Source: Pyropia yezoensis (lineage: Eukaryota > Rhodophyta > Bangiophyceae > Bangiales > Bangiaceae). From it: a stretch of DNA of 64,000 bases. Position 1 is the first letter of the stretch. The number at the start of each line of letters is the position of its first letter. Of the stretch, positions 61,837-64,000 are shown piece by piece. The stretch lies in contig CM020618.1 in assembly GCA_009829735.1 (NCBI GenBank), positions 5,020,882 to 5,084,881 of the forward strand. The letters are read 5' to 3'. A program made the translations under genes and the position numbers. Below the pieces are notes generated by a model that saw nothing but the letters and a program-made list of their open reading frames with translations, ran no database searches and was not told the DNA's origin.

Positions 61837-62042
61837 CGGGTTTCCGTCACCCGTGCGGTGACGCCGTCTTCGGCCCTGGCACACGGATAGGGATCCGGTT
61901 CTTTTCTTGTATTCGTGGTGTTGCGACCTGATCGATTGTGTTGAGTTTTTACCTGTGACTGTGATCTACTGTTACTCTCCCCAATCTACCCCCTCGCTCT
62001 CTTATTCGTGGTGATTGTTACGTCGGTTGACTGATTGTGACT

Positions 62043-64000
62043 ATGTCTACCCAAGAGACGGGGAACGTTCAAGATGACGGATCGGCGTCGACGCCGACTC
62101 CGGAGGTGACTACGGGAACCGGGATCGGGAACCCGATCGGCAACATTGAGACGCCAATGCTTTCCGGTGCCGGATCGACGTTTGGCACGGCTCGGACGGC
62201 AGGAGGCGGGGGCCCGCCTCAACTGTCATCGACCGACCTCACTCCGCCGCCTCCTTCACCAGGGGATTCCCTGATCGCATCATTGGCCCGCATCGAGGCC
62301 CGGTTTTCCGGACTCGACGCTGGTCAAGAGCGGACGGAGGACGCAATGGCAGTGTTGATGTCAACACGCCACACGACGGGACCCCGTCGTGTTCCTCCCA
62401 CACCGGTACGGTTTGAACCGGCCGGACTACTTTCCGAGTCCACCGGGGTCGACCCCGGCGCAGCAACTCCCGGACAGCCCCCGGACACAATGGGGCATGG
62501 ATCCGACTCGTCGGCAGAGTTGGAACGGAGTCACACGGAGCGATACGCTCGGAGCACCCGAACCGGACTCCGCGGACACGACCCGGCGGATACTTACGCC
62601 GGTGGAGAGTCGGTTATTGGGGGAGGGGGTACCCTCTCACAGTATCCCCACGACGAAGGAGGCCAGGCAACTCGGGTTCCCGAGGTGCCGACGCCTGAAG
62701 TGCCCTCTTCAGGGGTGGAAGCTATGACCACGCAGGTAACTGCGAGCCTTCTGAAGCGGATGGAGTCCGATGAGTTTGCTCATCAACTGGCTAAGCGACT
62801 GGATATCCAGGACGCTGACACGGAGATCGTCAACGAGGTCTTCCGGTCGGTTCTTACTCCGGAACGTTATCGTTTGGAGGACCGCTCTACCACCGTATCG
62901 GAAGCGATGCGTAATACGTCGCACCGAGCGATTCGCTCTATGCAGACCCTTATGAAGGGAGTCCCTATGTTCGGGGGGCCGAACGGACGCCCGTTGGCTG
63001 TCATCGGCTTCTTGACTAGCTTCAAGGCAGCCGCGGACAAGGCCCTCGTTAACGAGGGGCTGGCCCTGGAGATCCTCCCGTTCTTTGTTGATGAACGGGT
63101 GCGAGGCATTCTTCGCCAGGCATCCCCGATGCCGGGAATGAGGGTTGCGGCCACCCCCATGGATTACCATGGGATCCTCAAGGAGCTGCTGAGCAGTTAC
63201 CTCAGTGAGGACAAGTGCGAGGACCACTACCGGGCCCTGCGCACTGCCACCGCCCATAGCTGGGAGGATGAGGAGATGTTCGGACGACGGATTCAAGAGC
63301 TTGACTACGAGCTGGGGAAGCTCCTCGGAGAGGGGGAGCTACGGGCCATCCTGTTCGCAGGAGTACCCAACTACGTGCGGATATCCGCACGGGGCGCCAA
63401 TACGGCACGGACGAACTTCAGTCGACTGATGCACATGTGCAAGTCCCTAGGGGACGCCTACCGAGTGCTACACCCGGAATGCGCCTTGGCCCCGAGGCCC
63501 AAGGGTGAGGGAGGCAAGCACCATCTTACCTCGGTACCGAGGCAAGAGAAGGTGGAGCGTAAGGCTGCACCAGTACTGGTGGCAACCAAACATACCCCCA
63601 CGGGCGAGGAGGAACCACTGGTTGATCAGCAGGGCCACCTGCTGTTACCGGCTACGCCGGTGATTGATGAGCAAGGTACGGTAGCGTACATCGCTCCGGC
63701 GGGGACCCAGTTCCAGGTCAGCGAGGGCACGAGAAGTCGTGTCCCGTACGTACGGACTACGGGGTACTCCCCGGTGACGGGTAACCCTCACCAACCCTTG
63801 CCAACATGGGCGGTGCGCACGGAGGCACCTCCGCAGATTGCGGGCCGACCCAACCGGTTGGGGGAGTCCATGTTCCGGTTGACCCAAGGACCCAAGGCCT
63901 ACCAGGGAGCAGGCACTCGGGCGCCCGAGGGAGGCAACCGCAGCTACGGGGCTACCCCGATGCGAACTCAAGGGGGGACCGTCACGTCCGGATGTATGTT
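62043..64000 (+). CDS. gag: Gag (or gag-pol) of the second Ty3-A copy, partial
   Basis: ATG 62043, open to the window edge, 652 codons. The first 510 residues match Ty3-A gag almost throughout. After VLVAT the frame goes on with TGEEEPLVDQQGHLLLPATP and further Pro/Gly/Thr-rich sequence, the part deleted in Ty3-A. No zinc knuckle or protease motif has appeared by 64000. Confidence 0.9.
   Translation, partial: MSTQETGNVQDDGSASTPTPEVTTGTGIGNPIGNIETPMLSGAGSTFGTARTAGGGGPPQLSSTDLTPPPPSPGDSLIASLARIEARFSGLDAGQERTEDAMAVLMSTRHTTGPRRVPPTPVRFEPAGLLSESTGVDPGAATPGQPPDTMGHGSDSSAELERSHTERYARSTRTGLRGHDPADTYAGGESVIGGGGTLSQYPHDEGGQATRVPEVPTPEVPSSGVEAMTTQVTASLLKRMESDEFAHQLAKRLDIQDADTEIVNEVFRSVLTPERYRLEDRSTTVSEAMRNTSHRAIRSMQTLMKGVPMFGGPNGRPLAVIGFLTSFKAAADKALVNEGLALEILPFFVDERVRGILRQASPMPGMRVAATPMDYHGILKELLSSYLSEDKCEDHYRALRTATAHSWEDEEMFGRRIQELDYELGKLLGEGELRAILFAGVPNYVRISARGANTARTNFSRLMHMCKSLGDAYRVLHPECALAPRPKGEGGKHHLTSVPRQEKVERKAAPVLVATKHTPTGEEEPLVDQQGHLLLPATPVIDEQGTVAYIAPAGTQFQVSEGTRSRVPYVRTTGYSPVTGNPHQPLPTWAVRTEAPPQIAGRPNRLGESMFRLTQGPKAYQGAGTRAPEGGNRSYGATPMRTQGGTVTSGCM

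Larger units (their letters stand above)
61455..64000 (+). mobile_element. Second Ty3-A copy, 5' end, cut by the window edge
   Basis: LTR, primer site and gag closely match Ty3-A. It continues past the gag position where Ty3-A is deleted, so it may be a full-length relative. The right end is outside the window. Confidence 0.95.

Overview
The window reads as nuclear DNA of a GC-rich eukaryote. It holds chromovirus-type Ty3 LTR retrotransposons, a DIRS element, PIF/Harbinger and Tc1/mariner transposase remnants, a gene with a canonical GT-AG intron, and long triplet-rich GC tracts. No bacterial operon structure, ribosome-binding sites, rRNA or CRISPR were seen. A marine alga such as a bangiophyte red alga (Porphyra/Pyropia type) would fit the composition, the repeat load and the NADPH-oxidase-like fragment. 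That is a guess about taxonomy; the sequence does not prove it.

Layout. 0-4.7 kb: an unnamed minus-strand protein of a family met three more times below, then a dead Harbinger transposase. 4.7-8.5 kb: no confident gene; minisatellites and a strong hairpin. 8.5-11.6 kb: a coiled-coil segment followed, in the same frame after one TAG, by a P-loop NTPase plus restriction-endonuclease-fold protein resembling Crinkler/RHS-type (CR) effectors. 11.6-14.0 kb: GC-rich DNA with a short NADPH-oxidase-like fragment. 14.0-27.1 kb: a nest of mobile elements. Element C1 (minus; LTR, primer site, broken gag) lies in the antisense ORF of C2. Ty3-A (plus, 16812-25370, target duplication CGATC) lies in the same C2 ORF. 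C2 ends inside a Tc1/mariner transposase, and the Tc1 element itself sits in another reading frame at a TA. 29.4-42.3 kb: a DIRS element (gag, RT, RNase H and the following IDLFAS domain) is split by Ty3-B (minus, 31684-41060, target duplication GGGGT). Ty3-B has intact gag and pol and LTRs differing at four positions in 469. A solo LTR of the C family ends the recognisable DIRS part. 42.3-61.4 kb: GC-rich low-complexity DNA, a C2H2-like zinc-finger ORF, a multi-kilobase degenerate repeat, a 455-bp TA-flanked MITE, an unknown gene at 55.1-55.8 kb and an intron-containing zinc-knuckle gene at 58.4-59.5 kb. 61.4-64.0 kb: the 5' end of a second Ty3-A copy, cut by the window edge.

How the parts relate. 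Ty3-A, Ty3-B and C1 share an identical 18-nt primer-binding site although their LTRs differ. Ty3-A, Ty3-B and C2 each carry an extra ORF between pol and the 3' LTR, on the opposite strand to gag-pol. These ORFs, together with the lone one at the left edge, look like one diverged and so far unnamed protein family. Most other elements are broken. Ty3-B is the only one that looks complete.
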